Source of the DNA: Streptomyces venezuelae
GTDB lineage: Bacteria > Actinomycetota > Actinomycetes > Streptomycetales > Streptomycetaceae
Assembly: GCF_008642275.1 (NCBI RefSeq)
Contig: NZ_CP029189.1
Location: forward strand, 5,430,501-5,494,500
Length of the DNA stretch: 64,000 bases
Reading direction: 5' to 3'
In this document: positions 27,285 through 39,203 of the stretch, in pieces
Layout: each line of letters begins with the position of its first letter
How positions within the stretch are numbered: position 1 is the stretch's first letter
Program-made: the position numbers and the translations under genes
Notes under the pieces: model-generated
The model's database searches: none
Seen by the model: only the letters and a program-made list of their open reading frames with translations
Told to the model about the DNA's origin: nothing

Positions 27285-27814
27285 GAGGTGGCTCCGGGGG
27301 TCGAGGTCAGCAGGTACGCGTGGACGGCGCCGCAGGCGGCCACCGAGGCCAGCAGCCGGGCCAGCTCCCCGGGTGCCCCGGCCAGGTCGATCGTCCGGGA
27401 CTCGGACAGGCTCCGCTCGGCGTCCGCGAGCGCGGTCAGGGCCTCGGCGGGAGCCTGGGGCACGGGCCCGCCGCTCGCCGCGGGCGCGGCGGCCCCCGTA
27501 CCGCCGGACCGGGACGGGGAAGGGGACGGCGGGGCCGAAGGGGTGAGGGACAGGGCCGCGGTGTGGGCGGCGACGGCGGCACGCAGCGGAGCGAGCCGCG
27601 CGGCCAGGGCCGGATGGGCGGCCGCCGTGGCGTCGTAACGTTCCAGCAGCCGCGCACTGTCACGGACGGCCGTCTCCCGCATCCGCCGTTCGAGTGGAAT
27701 CGTGAGGGCGGCGTCGGTCGCACGGCCGTCCGAGCACCCGGTCAGCAGTGCGGCACCGGCCGCACCGGCGAGCAGGCTCCTGCGCGAGGGTCTCGAAGGC
27801 AGAGTCCAGGGCAC
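27281..27814 (-). CDS. predicted lipoprotein
   Basis: The protein has 177 residues from GTG 27814, eight bases after GGAGG; longer in-frame starts have no such site. The N-terminus SRRSLLAGAAGAALLTGCSD has a twin-arginine-like start, a hydrophobic core and a lipobox LLTGC, so it is probably exported and lipid-anchored at the outer face of the membrane. The mature part is helical with a Ser/Pro/Gly-rich stretch in the middle (SAPPSPSPSRSGG). It shares helical character with the DUF4439 partner to which it is coupled. It is the first gene of the unit and diverges from rimP. Confidence 0.8.
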   Translation of the reverse strand: MPWTLPSRPSRRSLLAGAAGAALLTGCSDGRATDAALTIPLERRMRETAVRDSARLLERYDATAAAHPALAARLAPLRAAVAAHTAALSLTPSAPPSPSPSRSGGTGAAAPAASGGPVPQAPAEALTALADAERSLSESRTIDLAGAPGELARLLASVAACGAVHAYLLTSTPGATS

Positions 27815-27993
27815 GGCGACGTCCTCCGGGTGATGGCGGGCCTGATGGCGGGACCGATGGCGGGGCAGGGTGTGATCACGGTACCCGGGGCCCTGTCCAC
27901 AGGGCGGACGGCAACACCCCCCGACACCGGATACCCTTTGACCTGACACACGACGGAAACCACAACAGCACACGCGGCCGAGGAGTCACCCGG

Positions 27994-28506
27994 ATGAGCA
28001 CCACCCAGAGCGACAGGCTGCGCGGACTGCTGGAGCCGCTCGTCGCCGCCAAGGGCCTGGACCTCGAAGAGATCGAGATGTCGCGGGCGGGCAAGCGCCG
28101 GATGCTGCGGATCATCGTGGACTCCGACGAGGGCGTGGAACTGGACGCGTGTGCCGAGCTGAGTCGCGAGGTCTCCGACAAGCTCGACGAAACCGATGTG
28201 ATGGGTGAGGACGAGTACGTCCTCGAAGTCAGCTCGCCGGGCGCCGACCGCCCGCTGACCGAGCACCGTCACTACGTACGGGCCGTCGGCCGCCTCGTGA
28301 AGTTCCAGCTGTCCGCCGAGGACGCCAAGGGGGCCGGGGAACTGGTCGCCCGCATCCTCGACGTCGACGACGAGGGCCTGGACCTCGAAGTACCGGGCGT
28401 GAAGGGCCGAAAGGCGACCGCCCGACGTATCGCATTCACCGACATCGCCAAGGCGCGTGTCGAGATCGAGTTCAACCGCAAGGACAAGAAGGAAGAGGAG
28501 GCGTAG
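27994..28506 (+). CDS. rimP: ribosome maturation factor RimP
   Basis: This is a 170-residue assembly factor for the 30S subunit. It starts at ATG 27994, eight bases after AGGAG. The family pattern is clear: [43 protein letters not shown], and [15 protein letters not shown], with the C-terminal SH3-like domain after it. It is the first gene of the rimP-nusA-ylxR-infB block, and only two bases separate it from nusA. The intergenic region before it (27815-27993) must hold divergent promoters. Confidence 0.96.
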   Translation: MSTTQSDRLRGLLEPLVAAKGLDLEEIEMSRAGKRRMLRIIVDSDEGVELDACAELSREVSDKLDETDVMGEDEYVLEVSSPGADRPLTEHRHYVRAVGRLVKFQLSAEDAKGAGELVARILDVDDEGLDLEVPGVKGRKATARRIAFTDIAKARVEIEFNRKDKKEEEA

Positions 28507-28508
28507 CC

Positions 28509-29519
28509 GTGGACATCGACATGAGTGCCCTGCGGGGTCTGGTCCGGGAGAAGGAGATCTCCTTCGACCTGCTCGTCGAAGCGATCGAGTCGGCCCTCCT
28601 CATCGCGTACCACCGGACCGAGGGGAGCTTCCGCCGCGCTCGCGTCGTGCTGGACCGCACCAACGGTCACGTGGTCGTGTGGGCGACGGAAGACCCGAGG
28701 GATCTCGAAGAGGGCCAGGAGCCCAAGGAGTTCGACGACACCCCGTCGGACTTCGGCCGGATCGCCGCGACGACCGCCAAGCAGGTGATCCTGCAGCGTC
28801 TGCGCGACGCCGAGGACGACCTGACCTTCGGCGAGTTCGCCGGCCGCGAGGGCGACGTCATCACCGGCGTCGTCCAGCAGGGCAAGGACCCCAAGAACGT
28901 CCTCGTCGACATCGGCAAGCTGGAGGCCATCCTGCCGGTGCAGGAGCAGGTCCCCGGCGAGGAGTACACGCACGGTCTGCGCCTGAAGGCGTATGTCGTG
29001 CGGGTGGCGAAGGGTGTCCGCGGCCCGTCCGTGACCCTCTCGCGCACCCACCCCAACCTGGTGAAGAAGCTCTTCTCGCTGGAGGTCCCGGAGATCGCCG
29101 ACGGCAGCGTCGAGATCTCGGCGATCGCCCGTGAGGCCGGTCACCGCACCAAGATCGCCGTCCGGTCCACCCGTTCGGGCCTGAACCCCAAGGGCGCCTG
29201 CATCGGCCCGATGGGCAGCCGCGTACGCAACGTGATGGCCGAGCTGCACGGCGAGAAGATCGACATCGTCGACTGGTCGGACGACCCGGCGGAGATGGTC
29301 GCGAACGCGCTGTCACCCGCCCGGGTGAGCAAGGTCGAGGTCGTCGACTGGGACTCCCGGTCCGCCCGGGTGACCGTGCCGGACTACCAGCTGTCCCTGG
29401 CCATCGGCAAGGAGGGCCAGAACGCCCGCCTCGCCGCGCGGCTCACCGGCTGGCGCATCGACATCCGTCCCGACACCGAGGCGTCCCCGGAAGCCGACCG
29501 GGACCGGGGCGGGGAATAA
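28509..29519 (+). CDS. nusA: transcription termination/antitermination factor NusA
   Basis: The protein has 336 residues from GTG 28509. It contains the N-terminal RNA polymerase-binding domain ([22 protein letters not shown]), an S1 domain ([22 protein letters not shown]) and two KH domains ([22 protein letters not shown] and [19 protein letters not shown]). The acidic C-terminal repeats of enterobacterial NusA are absent, as usual in actinobacteria. NusA modulates pausing and Rho-dependent termination. Two hairpins follow before ylxR. Confidence 0.97.
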   Translation: MDIDMSALRGLVREKEISFDLLVEAIESALLIAYHRTEGSFRRARVVLDRTNGHVVVWATEDPRDLEEGQEPKEFDDTPSDFGRIAATTAKQVILQRLRDAEDDLTFGEFAGREGDVITGVVQQGKDPKNVLVDIGKLEAILPVQEQVPGEEYTHGLRLKAYVVRVAKGVRGPSVTLSRTHPNLVKKLFSLEVPEIADGSVEISAIAREAGHRTKIAVRSTRSGLNPKGACIGPMGSRVRNVMAELHGEKIDIVDWSDDPAEMVANALSPARVSKVEVVDWDSRSARVTVPDYQLSLAIGKEGQNARLAARLTGWRIDIRPDTEASPEADRDRGGE

Positions 29520-29523
29520 ACCG

Positions 29524-29551
29524 CTACCGTCCGGGCTTCCCCGGACGGTAG
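29524..29551 (+). terminator. hairpin 1 between nusA and ylxR
   Basis: CTACCGTCCGGG (29524-29535) and CCCGGACGGTAG (29540-29551) make a perfect 12-bp stem with a CTTC tetraloop, four bases after the nusA stop. It could be a terminator, an attenuator or an RNase processing site inside the operon. Confidence 0.7.
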
Positions 29552-29557
29552 ACAGGG

Positions 29558-29583
29558 TCCGCCGCCGCTGTTCCGGCGGCGGA
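29558..29583 (+). terminator. hairpin 2 between nusA and ylxR
   Basis: TCCGCCGCCG (29558-29567) and CGGCGGCGGA (29574-29583) form a perfect 10-bp stem with a six-base loop, six bases after hairpin 1. The pair of stems suggests real control of read-through into infB. Confidence 0.55.
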
Positions 29584-29664
29584 TACAAGACAACACGACA
29601 GCCGTTCGATCCTTCCCCCGCGACGTGCCGGGAGAGAGGTCGGTGCGGGGAGGTAGACTTAGGC

Positions 29665-29958
29665 GTGTCTGGCCGGACGCAAGCCCGCGCATGCCCCGAA
29701 CGCACCTGTGTGGGGTGTCGGGAGCGAGCGGCCAAGAACGAACTGCTGCGCGTCGTGGCGGACGGGGACGCATGCGTCCCCGATCCACGCGGTACGCGGC
29801 CGGGACGGGGTGCCTACCTGCACCCCGCCGCGGTCTGCCTCGACCAGGCGATTCGCCGCCGTGCGTTCCCCCGGGCCCTTCGGTCCGCCGGAGCGCTCGA
29901 CACGGAGAACCTGCGCAAAGCCGTGGCCGGTGAGGCCGGGCACACCGTAAAGAAGTAG
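29665..29958 (+). CDS. ylxR: YlxR family (DUF448) RNA-binding protein
   Basis: This small basic protein has 97 residues from GTG 29665, with GGGGAGG upstream. The YlxR signature [21 protein letters not shown] is intact, as are the glycine-arginine loop PGRGAYLHP and the C-terminal [10 protein letters not shown]. YlxR lies between nusA and infB in many bacteria and is thought to bind RNA or act as a nucleoid-associated regulator. Here 141 bases separate it from infB. Confidence 0.92.
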   Translation: MSGRTQARACPERTCVGCRERAAKNELLRVVADGDACVPDPRGTRPGRGAYLHPAAVCLDQAIRRRAFPRALRSAGALDTENLRKAVAGEAGHTVKK

Positions 29959-30099
29959 TACGGCACGGATACCCCGTGCGGTCAGGTACCTCGCGAGTTG
30001 GAAGTAGGTCGAGATTGCGATGAGCACTCGATGAGTACGCGATGAGTACGCCCATGAAGTAGCGACGGTCCGGCGTAACCCGGACCTAAAAGGAGCGAA

Positions 30100-33216
<3,117 letters not shown>

Positions 33217-33253
33217 GCGCGAGGCACATCGCACCAGGTCGTAGCGCGTCACA

Positions 33254-33292
33254 CCGGGGCCGGTCGGCGGAATATCCGTCGATCGGCCCCGG
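33254..33292 (+). terminator. terminator-like hairpin after infB
   Basis: CCGGGGCCGGTCGGCGGA (33254-33271) and TCCGTCGATCGGCCCCGG (33275-33292) pair over 18 positions, with wobble or mismatch at a few, around a three-base loop. Confidence 0.65.
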
Positions 33293-33376
33293 CCGTTGCG
33301 TGTACGGTTCTGGTGACCCTGCCGAGCGACGGCCGGCAGGCCACCGAACCCGCACCGGCGGGATATCCGGAACTGC

Positions 33377-33670
33377 ATGTACGTGGGGACTCTGTCCTTC
33401 GATCTGCTCCTCGGCGACGTTCACTCGCTGAAGGAGAAACGCTCCGTGGTCCGGCCCATCGTGGCCGAGCTCCAACGCAAGTTCTCCGTGAGCGCGGCTG
33501 AAGTGGGCGACCAGGACCTGCACCGCAGGGCCCGGGTGGGGGTCGCTCTGGTGAGTGGGGACGCGGGGTTCCTCTCGGACGTACTCGACCGCTGCGAGCG
33601 GCTGGTCGCGGCGCGTCCGGAAGTGGAGCTGCTGTCCGTACGACGGCGCCTCCACGGTGATGAAGACTGA
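33377..33670 (+). CDS. DUF503 (YlxP-like) protein
   Basis: This is a 97-residue small protein beginning MYVGTLSFDLLLGDVHSLKEKRS, which is the DUF503/YlxP signature. The rest (VSAAEVGDQDLHRRARVGVALVSGDA) also fits. YlxP genes often sit next to rbfA and have been linked to ribosome assembly, but the biochemical role is not settled. The stop lies 28 bases before rbfA. Confidence 0.88.
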   Translation: MYVGTLSFDLLLGDVHSLKEKRSVVRPIVAELQRKFSVSAAEVGDQDLHRRARVGVALVSGDAGFLSDVLDRCERLVAARPEVELLSVRRRLHGDED

Positions 33671-33698
33671 CAGCAAGACATAAGAAGGAGACGGACCA

Positions 33699-34160
33699 GT
33701 GGCCGACAATGCGCGGGCGAAGAAGCTGGCGGACCTCATCCGGGAGGTGGTGGCGGAGAAGCTGCAGCGCGGAGTCAAGGACCCCCGCCTCGGTACGCAC
33801 GTGACCATCACGGACACCAGGGTCACCGGCGACCTGCGGGAGGCCACGGTCTTCTACACGGTCTACGGCGACGACGAGGAGCGCGCCAGCGCGGCGGCGG
33901 GCCTGGAGAGCGCCAAGGGCGTCCTGCGCTCCGCGGTCGGCCGGGCGGCGGGCACCAAGTTCACGCCCACCCTGACCTTCGTCGCGGACGCCCTCCCGGA
34001 GAACGCCAAGACGATCGAGGACCTCCTCGAAAAGGCACGGACCTCCGACGCCCAGGTGCGCGAGGTGTCCTCCGGCGCCCAGTACGCCGGCGACGCCGAC
34101 CCGTACAAGAAGCCCGGTGAGGACGCCGACGACTCCGACGAGGACGCAGCCGCGGAATGA
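33699..34160 (+). CDS. rbfA: ribosome-binding factor A
   Basis: The protein has 153 residues from GTG 33699, after AAGGAG. It is a KH-like cold-shock assembly factor of the 30S subunit. Typical segments are RAKKLADLIREVVAEKLQRGVKDPRLG, VTITDTRVTGDLREATVFY and the C-terminal LTFVADALPENAKTIEDLLEKA. The acidic tail (DDSDEDAAAE) is usual in Streptomyces. Its stop overlaps truB by four bases (ATGA). Confidence 0.97.
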   Translation: MADNARAKKLADLIREVVAEKLQRGVKDPRLGTHVTITDTRVTGDLREATVFYTVYGDDEERASAAAGLESAKGVLRSAVGRAAGTKFTPTLTFVADALPENAKTIEDLLEKARTSDAQVREVSSGAQYAGDADPYKKPGEDADDSDEDAAAE

Positions 34161-35065
34161 GCACCAACGCAGGGAAGACTCCGGACGGCCTTGTCATCGT
34201 CGACAAGCCGTCCGGCTTCACTTCGCACGACGTGGTCGCCAAGATGCGCGGGATCGCCAAGACCCGCCGCGTCGGCCACGCCGGCACGCTCGACCCCATG
34301 GCGACGGGCGTGCTGGTCCTGGGCGTGGAGAAGGCCACCAAACTCCTCGGCCACCTCGCGCTCACGGAGAAGGAGTACCTCGGCACGATCCGCCTGGGCC
34401 AGGACACCCTGACGGACGACGCCGAGGGCGAGATCACCTCCTCCACGGACGCCACCGGCGTCACCCGGGAGGCCGTGGACGCGGGCATCGCCAAGCTGTC
34501 CGGCGAGATCATGCAGGTCCCGTCCAAGGTCAGCGCCATCAAGATCAAGGGCGTGCGTTCCTACAAGCGCGCCCGCGACGGCGAGGACTTCGAGATCCCG
34601 GCCAGGCCGGTGACCATCTCGTCGTTCCAGGTGTACGACATGCGTGAGGCGGAGGCCGAGGACGGCACGAAGGTCGTCGACCTCGTCGTCTCCGTCGTCT
34701 GCTCCAGCGGTACGTACATCCGCGCCCTCGCCCGTGACCTGGGCGCCGACCTCGGCGTCGGCGGGCACCTGACCGCGCTGCGCCGCACGCGCGTGGGCCC
34801 GTACAAGCTCGACAAGGCACGGACCCTGGACCAGCTCCAGGAGGAGCTGACCGTCATGCCCATCGGCGAGGCGGCCGCCGCGGCCTTCCCCCGCTGGGAC
34901 CTGGACGCCCGGCGCGCCTCGCTGCTCGCCAACGGCGTGCGGATCGACATGCCGCAGGAGTACGAGGCCGGCCGCACGGTCGCCGTCTTCGGGCCGCAGG
35001 GGCAGCTGCTTGGACTCGTCGAGAACAAGAACGGCAAGGCCAAGTCCCTCGCGGTCTTCGCCTGA
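34157..35065 (+). CDS. truB: tRNA pseudouridine(55) synthase
   Basis: The 302-residue enzyme makes pseudouridine 55 in the tRNA T-loop. The catalytic aspartate is D46 in GHAGTLDPMATGVL. Other family segments are DKPSGFTSHDVV, QVPSKVSAIKIKG and SGTYIRALARDLG. A C-terminal PUA-like domain follows. It is coupled to rbfA and ends at a strong hairpin, so the downstream large gene probably has its own promoter. Confidence 0.97.
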   Translation: MSTNAGKTPDGLVIVDKPSGFTSHDVVAKMRGIAKTRRVGHAGTLDPMATGVLVLGVEKATKLLGHLALTEKEYLGTIRLGQDTLTDDAEGEITSSTDATGVTREAVDAGIAKLSGEIMQVPSKVSAIKIKGVRSYKRARDGEDFEIPARPVTISSFQVYDMREAEAEDGTKVVDLVVSVVCSSGTYIRALARDLGADLGVGGHLTALRRTRVGPYKLDKARTLDQLQEELTVMPIGEAAAAAFPRWDLDARRASLLANGVRIDMPQEYEAGRTVAVFGPQGQLLGLVENKNGKAKSLAVFA

Positions 35066-35073
35066 CCGTTGAC

Positions 35074-35115
35074 GTGGAGCGGTGAGCGCACAGGTACTGC
35101 CGCTCACCGCTCCAC
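35074..35115 (+). terminator. terminator after truB
   Basis: GTGGAGCGGTGAGCG (35074-35088) and CGCTCACCGCTCCAC (35101-35115) form a perfect 15-bp stem with a 12-base loop, nine bases after the truB stop. Confidence 0.8.
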
Positions 35116-35288
35116 GACCCCCCTCGGGTAGGTCTCTATCCACCCGGACCCCTGTATTCACCCGTCCGAGCAGGCGCTCGGAGTGAATGGAGGGAGCGTA
35201 AGGGGGCGCTTTCACCTCGCGTGCTTTTCGTGCTGATCTTCACCTGCCTACCGTCGTGGAACGGGGCGTTGCAGGGAGTGGTGCGGCC

Positions 35289-38200
35289 ATGGCGGAGCTC
35301 GTCAAAATCTGCGATCAGGCCGGGCGGGAGCGCGGCAGCGGGTTCGTCGCCGACGACCGCGGAACGGTCGTCACCGGTCACGAGGCCGTCGACGGCCTGA
35401 CCCGGGTCGTGCTGCACGCGCCGGGACGGACCTGGATCGCCGAGGCGGCCGACGTGACCGCGCTGCCCGGCCTGGCGCTGGCCCTCATCCGCACCGACGG
35501 ACTCGGGGTGCGGCCGCTTCCGGTGGCGCCGCGCGAGCTGATCGATCCCGGGACCTACGTACGGCTGCCCGCGCGGGGATGGCGGCAGGCGCGGGTGCTG
35601 GGCGCAGCGGAGGTCAGCCACCCGGCGGTGGACCGGTCCCACGCCCTTCCCACGGGCGTGGCCGTGGAGCTGGCGATCGGCACCGACGGCCGGGACGCAC
35701 TGCTGCTGGGCGGGGAGGCCTGTGGGGGGCCGGTCCTCGACGCCAGGACCGGAGCGGTGCTCGCGGTGGTGGGCACCACTCTGCGGGCGGACCACCGCTC
35801 CGGAGGCTTCGCGGTGGCCCTGCGGGCAGCCGCCGACGCCGAGCCGGACGGCCCGCTGGCCGCCCTGCTGGAGCGCAACGCCGCGACCGTGCCCGGCCAC
35901 GGAGCCGACCTGAACCTCGCCGGGGCGCTGGAACTGACCGCCACCACTCTCCCCTCGGCCGGGCCGGAACCCGTGGAACGCCCGGGCACCGCCGCCGAGC
36001 TGGCCGCCTTCACCACCGGCGAGCGCCCGGTCCTCGGCCTCGTCGGAGACCCGGGCACCGGCCGCACCACGGCCCTCGCCGCCCTGGCCCTGCACCGTGC
36101 ACGGGGAGCCTGCCCGGCACCGACCCTGTGGCTGCGCGGCGCGGACCTGCAGGCCGCCGACACCTCCCTGGCCGACGCGGCGACCCGGGCCCTGACGGAG
36201 GCAGCCCGCATCACGCGATCCGCCCGCCCCGAAGCCCCCACCACACCGCCCCCCACGACGGGCACGGCCGACGGCACCGGTTCCGGCGGGTCCGGGGGCG
36301 TGCCGGCTGGTTCCGGCGGGTCCGGGGGTGTGCCGGCTGGCTCCGCCGGTTCCGAGGGTGTGCTGGCTGGTTCCTCCAGGCCCGGGGGTGTGCCGGCTGG
36401 TTCCGGTGGGACCGGGGGTGTGTCGGGGCGATCCCCGCAGGGCGCCGAACGCACTGCCGCCGAGCGTTCCGACCCCTCGTCACGTTCGGCGCCCGAGGAG
36501 ACGCCCCGGCGCGCACCCGGCCCCACCGGAACCCCGCCCGACACCCGGCACATCCCCCCGCCACCCACGCCCGCCGGGCCCACCCCCGCAGGCCGGGCCC
36601 CCGCCGGAGGTACCCCCTCCGGGCCCGCCCCCTCCGGGCCCGCGTCCGCCGGAGCCGCCTCCGGTCGGCCCGGCCCCGCCGAGGAATCCGCTGCCCCGGC
36701 GGGAGCCGCTTCGCACCTTGCGCACGTCGTCGCCCGCGCCGGCCGACGCCTCCTCGTCGTGCTCGACGCCCCGGAGGAGATGCCGCCGGAGCTCGCCCAC
36801 CGCCTCGGCCCCTGGACCACCGCCACCGCCGAGTGGCTGCACGCGACCGGCGCCCGGCTGGTCGTCGCCGCCCAGCCCGAGTACTGGGAAGCGGCCGGCG
36901 CCCTCTACCCGCCCGAGGCACTGCACACCCCGGCCCGCCCGGCCCGGCGGCTGCCGCCCGCCCTGCCCCTCGCGGACCTCGACGCCGCCGGGGCCGAGGC
37001 CCTCCGGGCCCGCCTCGGCATCCCCGCCGACGCCGTCCGGGAGGCCGACGCGCGGCACCCGCTCACCCTGCACCTGCTCGCCGGGGTCCGCGCCGCCGAG
37101 GTGACCGCCGGCCGCCCCGGCCGCGACGAGGTCTTCGCCGCGCACCTGGACCTGATGTGCCTGCGCACCGCCGTCCGCATCGCCGCGGCCTGCGCCGACG
37201 CCGGGGGCGCCCGGGTGCACGGGCCCGGGGTGCGGCGGCTCGCGGCGCGCGTGGCCGGCCGGGTCCACGAGGCCGCGCGGCGCGCCCTGGGGCCAGGGCA
37301 GGGGCAGCTGGACCGTGCCTCCTTCGAAGAGCTGTTCCCCTGGCGCACCGGCTGGGCCTCCGCGGTGCTCACCGAAGGGCTGCTCGTACCCGCCGGGCCC
37401 GGCTACCGCTTCGCCCACGAGGAGCTGTCCGACTGGATCCAGGCCGCCCACCTGGACGTTCCGTCGGCCCTGCGCCTGCTCGTCCACGGTCCCGCCGAGC
37501 CCGGGCTGCCCGTGCCCCGGCACCGGATCGGCCCGGTCCTGGAGGCCCTGCGCAGGCTCGCCCCCGACCGGCTGGGGGGCGAGCTCACGGGGCTGGTCCA
37601 CCGGCTCAACCGCTTCACCGAGCAGCCGGAGCGGGCCACCGCCGACCGTGCCTGGTGGGCCGCCCGGCTGCTGCGCGAAACCCTGCTCCGGGCCCCCGAC
37701 GCCCGCCCCCACCTCCCCGTCCTGCACGCCCTCGCCGAGCACGTGGCCCGGGCCGGCCCGGGGGAGTTCGGCGGCTGGTTCTGGAACCGGCTCCGGCTGC
37801 CCGAGCCCGACCGGCTCGACCTGCTGCGCCGGCTGCTGCCCGCCGACCCCGCCGAGGCGGTCCCCGGCGACCGCTACCTCGACGCCGCGGCCCGCCGCCT
37901 CACGCGGGACCCGCAGCGCGCGCAGCCACTGCTCTGCGCCTGGTTCACCGATTCGCGACGGCTGCGCGGCCGCCCCGGGGCCACCGTCGCCGCCGCCGCG
38001 CAGGCCCTGCTGCACACCCACCGCGGGCTCGCCGTGGACGATCTCACCGAGGCGCTCGTCACCACCGCACACCCGCGCGCGGACGAGCTGCTCGCCGTAC
38101 TCGCCGAGGAGGAGCCCTCCGCCCTGTGCCGGGCCGTCGCCCGCTGGGCGCACGACGAACGGCCCGGGCGGCGGGTCGCGGCCGCCGCCTACGGACTCGC

Positions 38201-39077
38201 CACCGCCCCGCACGTGCGCACCCCCGCCGACCGCGAGCTGCTGCGCCACGCCGCCCGGGCGCTGCTCGCCCGCCCGGCCGACACCACCCTGCACGGCAGT
38301 GCCCTCGCGATCCTGCTCCGCGACCCGCAGGTGCGCGGCCGCTACCTGCCCGACGCCCTCGCCTGCTTCCGCGATTCCGAGTCGGGCTCCAGGCTGCCCG
38401 CGGCGGCGCTGGTCGCGGCCCTGCCGGTGCTGCCCGACCCGGACGAGGTGTTCGACGCCCTGCGCGCCCGGGCCGACGGGGAGGTGGTGCGCGCCCTGGC
38501 CGCGCTGACCACGCCGGGGCTGGCCCGCCGGGCCGCCGAGCTCGTACGGGAGCACCTCGCGCGGTGTCCCGGGGACGCCCCGCACGCCGCCTTCTTCGTG
38601 GACCGGCGGCTCGACCAGGGACCGGCCGCCGCGTCGGTGGTGCGGCCGCTGGTCCTGGACCTGCTCTTCGGTGCGCCGGCCGGGGTGCGGGCGGAGCTGG
38701 CCGTCGTACTGGCCGCGCCCGGCGGGGCGGCCTCGTACCCGCTGCGGGGGGAGCTCGCGGACACCCTGCTGCGCGAGGAGGCCGATCCGGACGTGCTCGA
38801 CGTGTTCCTCGGGGCCCTCGCCGCGAAGGCCGCCGTGCGCGCGGAGGACCGTACGCGGGAGCTGCTGCGGCGCACCGGACGGCAGCTGCTGCGGGCCCCG
38901 GGCGGGGCGGCGGTCTTCGAACGGCGGACGGTGGAGCTGGCCCGGGCCGAACCGGCCTTCGGGGCGCTGGTGGCCCGCTGGCTGGCGACGGCGGGAGCGG
39001 AGGCCGCGGCCCTGCTCGGGCCGAGTGCCCGGCGGACGGTGGAGACGCTCAGCAGGGCGGCCGCCGATGTGACGTGA
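35289..39077 (+). CDS. large trypsin-like domain/STAND-like NTPase fusion with repeat linker
   Basis: The protein has 1262 residues from ATG 35289 (GTG 35256 is in frame). Residues 1-180 follow a trypsin/HtrA-like pattern: GSGFVADDRGTVVTGHEAVDG with H31, LPGLALALIRTDG where the usual aspartate position is G61, and EACGGPVLD where the serine is C145. An NTPase follows, with P-loop GDPGTGRT at 253-260 (R259 in place of lysine) and Walker B RRLLVVLDAPEE with D493. Sensor-like LVVAAQPEYW comes next. A linker of about 170 residues with five 10-residue repeats lies between the two Walker motifs. The C-terminal 650 residues are leucine/arginine-rich helices. It sits between truB and ribF. The function is unknown; a sensor or regulated protease switch is a guess. 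Confidence 0.82.
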   Translation: MAELVKICDQAGRERGSGFVADDRGTVVTGHEAVDGLTRVVLHAPGRTWIAEAADVTALPGLALALIRTDGLGVRPLPVAPRELIDPGTYVRLPARGWRQARVLGAAEVSHPAVDRSHALPTGVAVELAIGTDGRDALLLGGEACGGPVLDARTGAVLAVVGTTLRADHRSGGFAVALRAAADAEPDGPLAALLERNAATVPGHGADLNLAGALELTATTLPSAGPEPVERPGTAAELAAFTTGERPVLGLVGDPGTGRTTALAALALHRARGACPAPTLWLRGADLQAADTSLADAATRALTEAARITRSARPEAPTTPPPTTGTADGTGSGGSGGVPAGSGGSGGVPAGSAGSEGVLAGSSRPGGVPAGSGGTGGVSGRSPQGAERTAAERSDPSSRSAPEETPRRAPGPTGTPPDTRHIPPPPTPAGPTPAGRAPAGGTPSGPAPSGPASAGAASGRPGPAEESAAPAGAASHLAHVVARAGRRLLVVLDAPEEMPPELAHRLGPWTTATAEWLHATGARLVVAAQPEYWEAAGALYPPEALHTPARPARRLPPALPLADLDAAGAEALRARLGIPADAVREADARHPLTLHLLAGVRAAEVTAGRPGRDEVFAAHLDLMCLRTAVRIAAACADAGGARVHGPGVRRLAARVAGRVHEAARRALGPGQGQLDRASFEELFPWRTGWASAVLTEGLLVPAGPGYRFAHEELSDWIQAAHLDVPSALRLLVHGPAEPGLPVPRHRIGPVLEALRRLAPDRLGGELTGLVHRLNRFTEQPERATADRAWWAARLLRETLLRAPDARPHLPVLHALAEHVARAGPGEFGGWFWNRLRLPEPDRLDLLRRLLPADPAEAVPGDRYLDAAARRLTRDPQRAQPLLCAWFTDSRRLRGRPGATVAAAAQALLHTHRGLAVDDLTEALVTTAHPRADELLAVLAEEEPSALCRAVARWAHDERPGRRVAAAAYGLATAPHVRTPADRELLRHAARALLARPADTTLHGSALAILLRDPQVRGRYLPDALACFRDSESGSRLPAAALVAALPVLPDPDEVFDALRARADGEVVRALAALTTPGLARRAAELVREHLARCPGDAPHAAFFVDRRLDQGPAAASVVRPLVLDLLFGAPAGVRAELAVVLAAPGGAASYPLRGELADTLLREEADPDVLDVFLGALAAKAAVRAEDRTRELLRRTGRQLLRAPGGAAVFERRTVELARAEPAFGALVARWLATAGAEAAALLGPSARRTVETLSRAAADVT
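36279..36428 (+). repeat. five tandem 30-bp coding repeats
   Basis: Five in-frame 30-bp units begin at 36279, 36309, 36339, 36369 and 36399. They encode GSGGSGGVPA, the same again, GSAGSEGVLA, GSSRPGGVPA and GSGGTGGVSG. They lie in the linker of the large protease/NTPase protein, from residue 331, and are likely to vary in number between strains. Confidence 0.9.
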
Positions 39078-39203
39078 CGACAGACACGGTGGCGCATCCA
39101 GTCAGATGCCGATGCGGGGCACCGGCCACCGGCATGGCAGTCTTAGACCTGCAATCGGCAATCAGTTCAAGGACTAAACGGGTTCGGGCGAGGAGCGGTC
39201 ACA

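Noticed and set aside
36279..36428. Possible CRISPR or minisatellite locus
   Set aside because: The 30-bp units are contiguous without spacers and lie in frame inside a coding linker.
39078..39203. FMN riboswitch before ribF
   Set aside because: The conserved RFN core is not visible in this 126-base leader.
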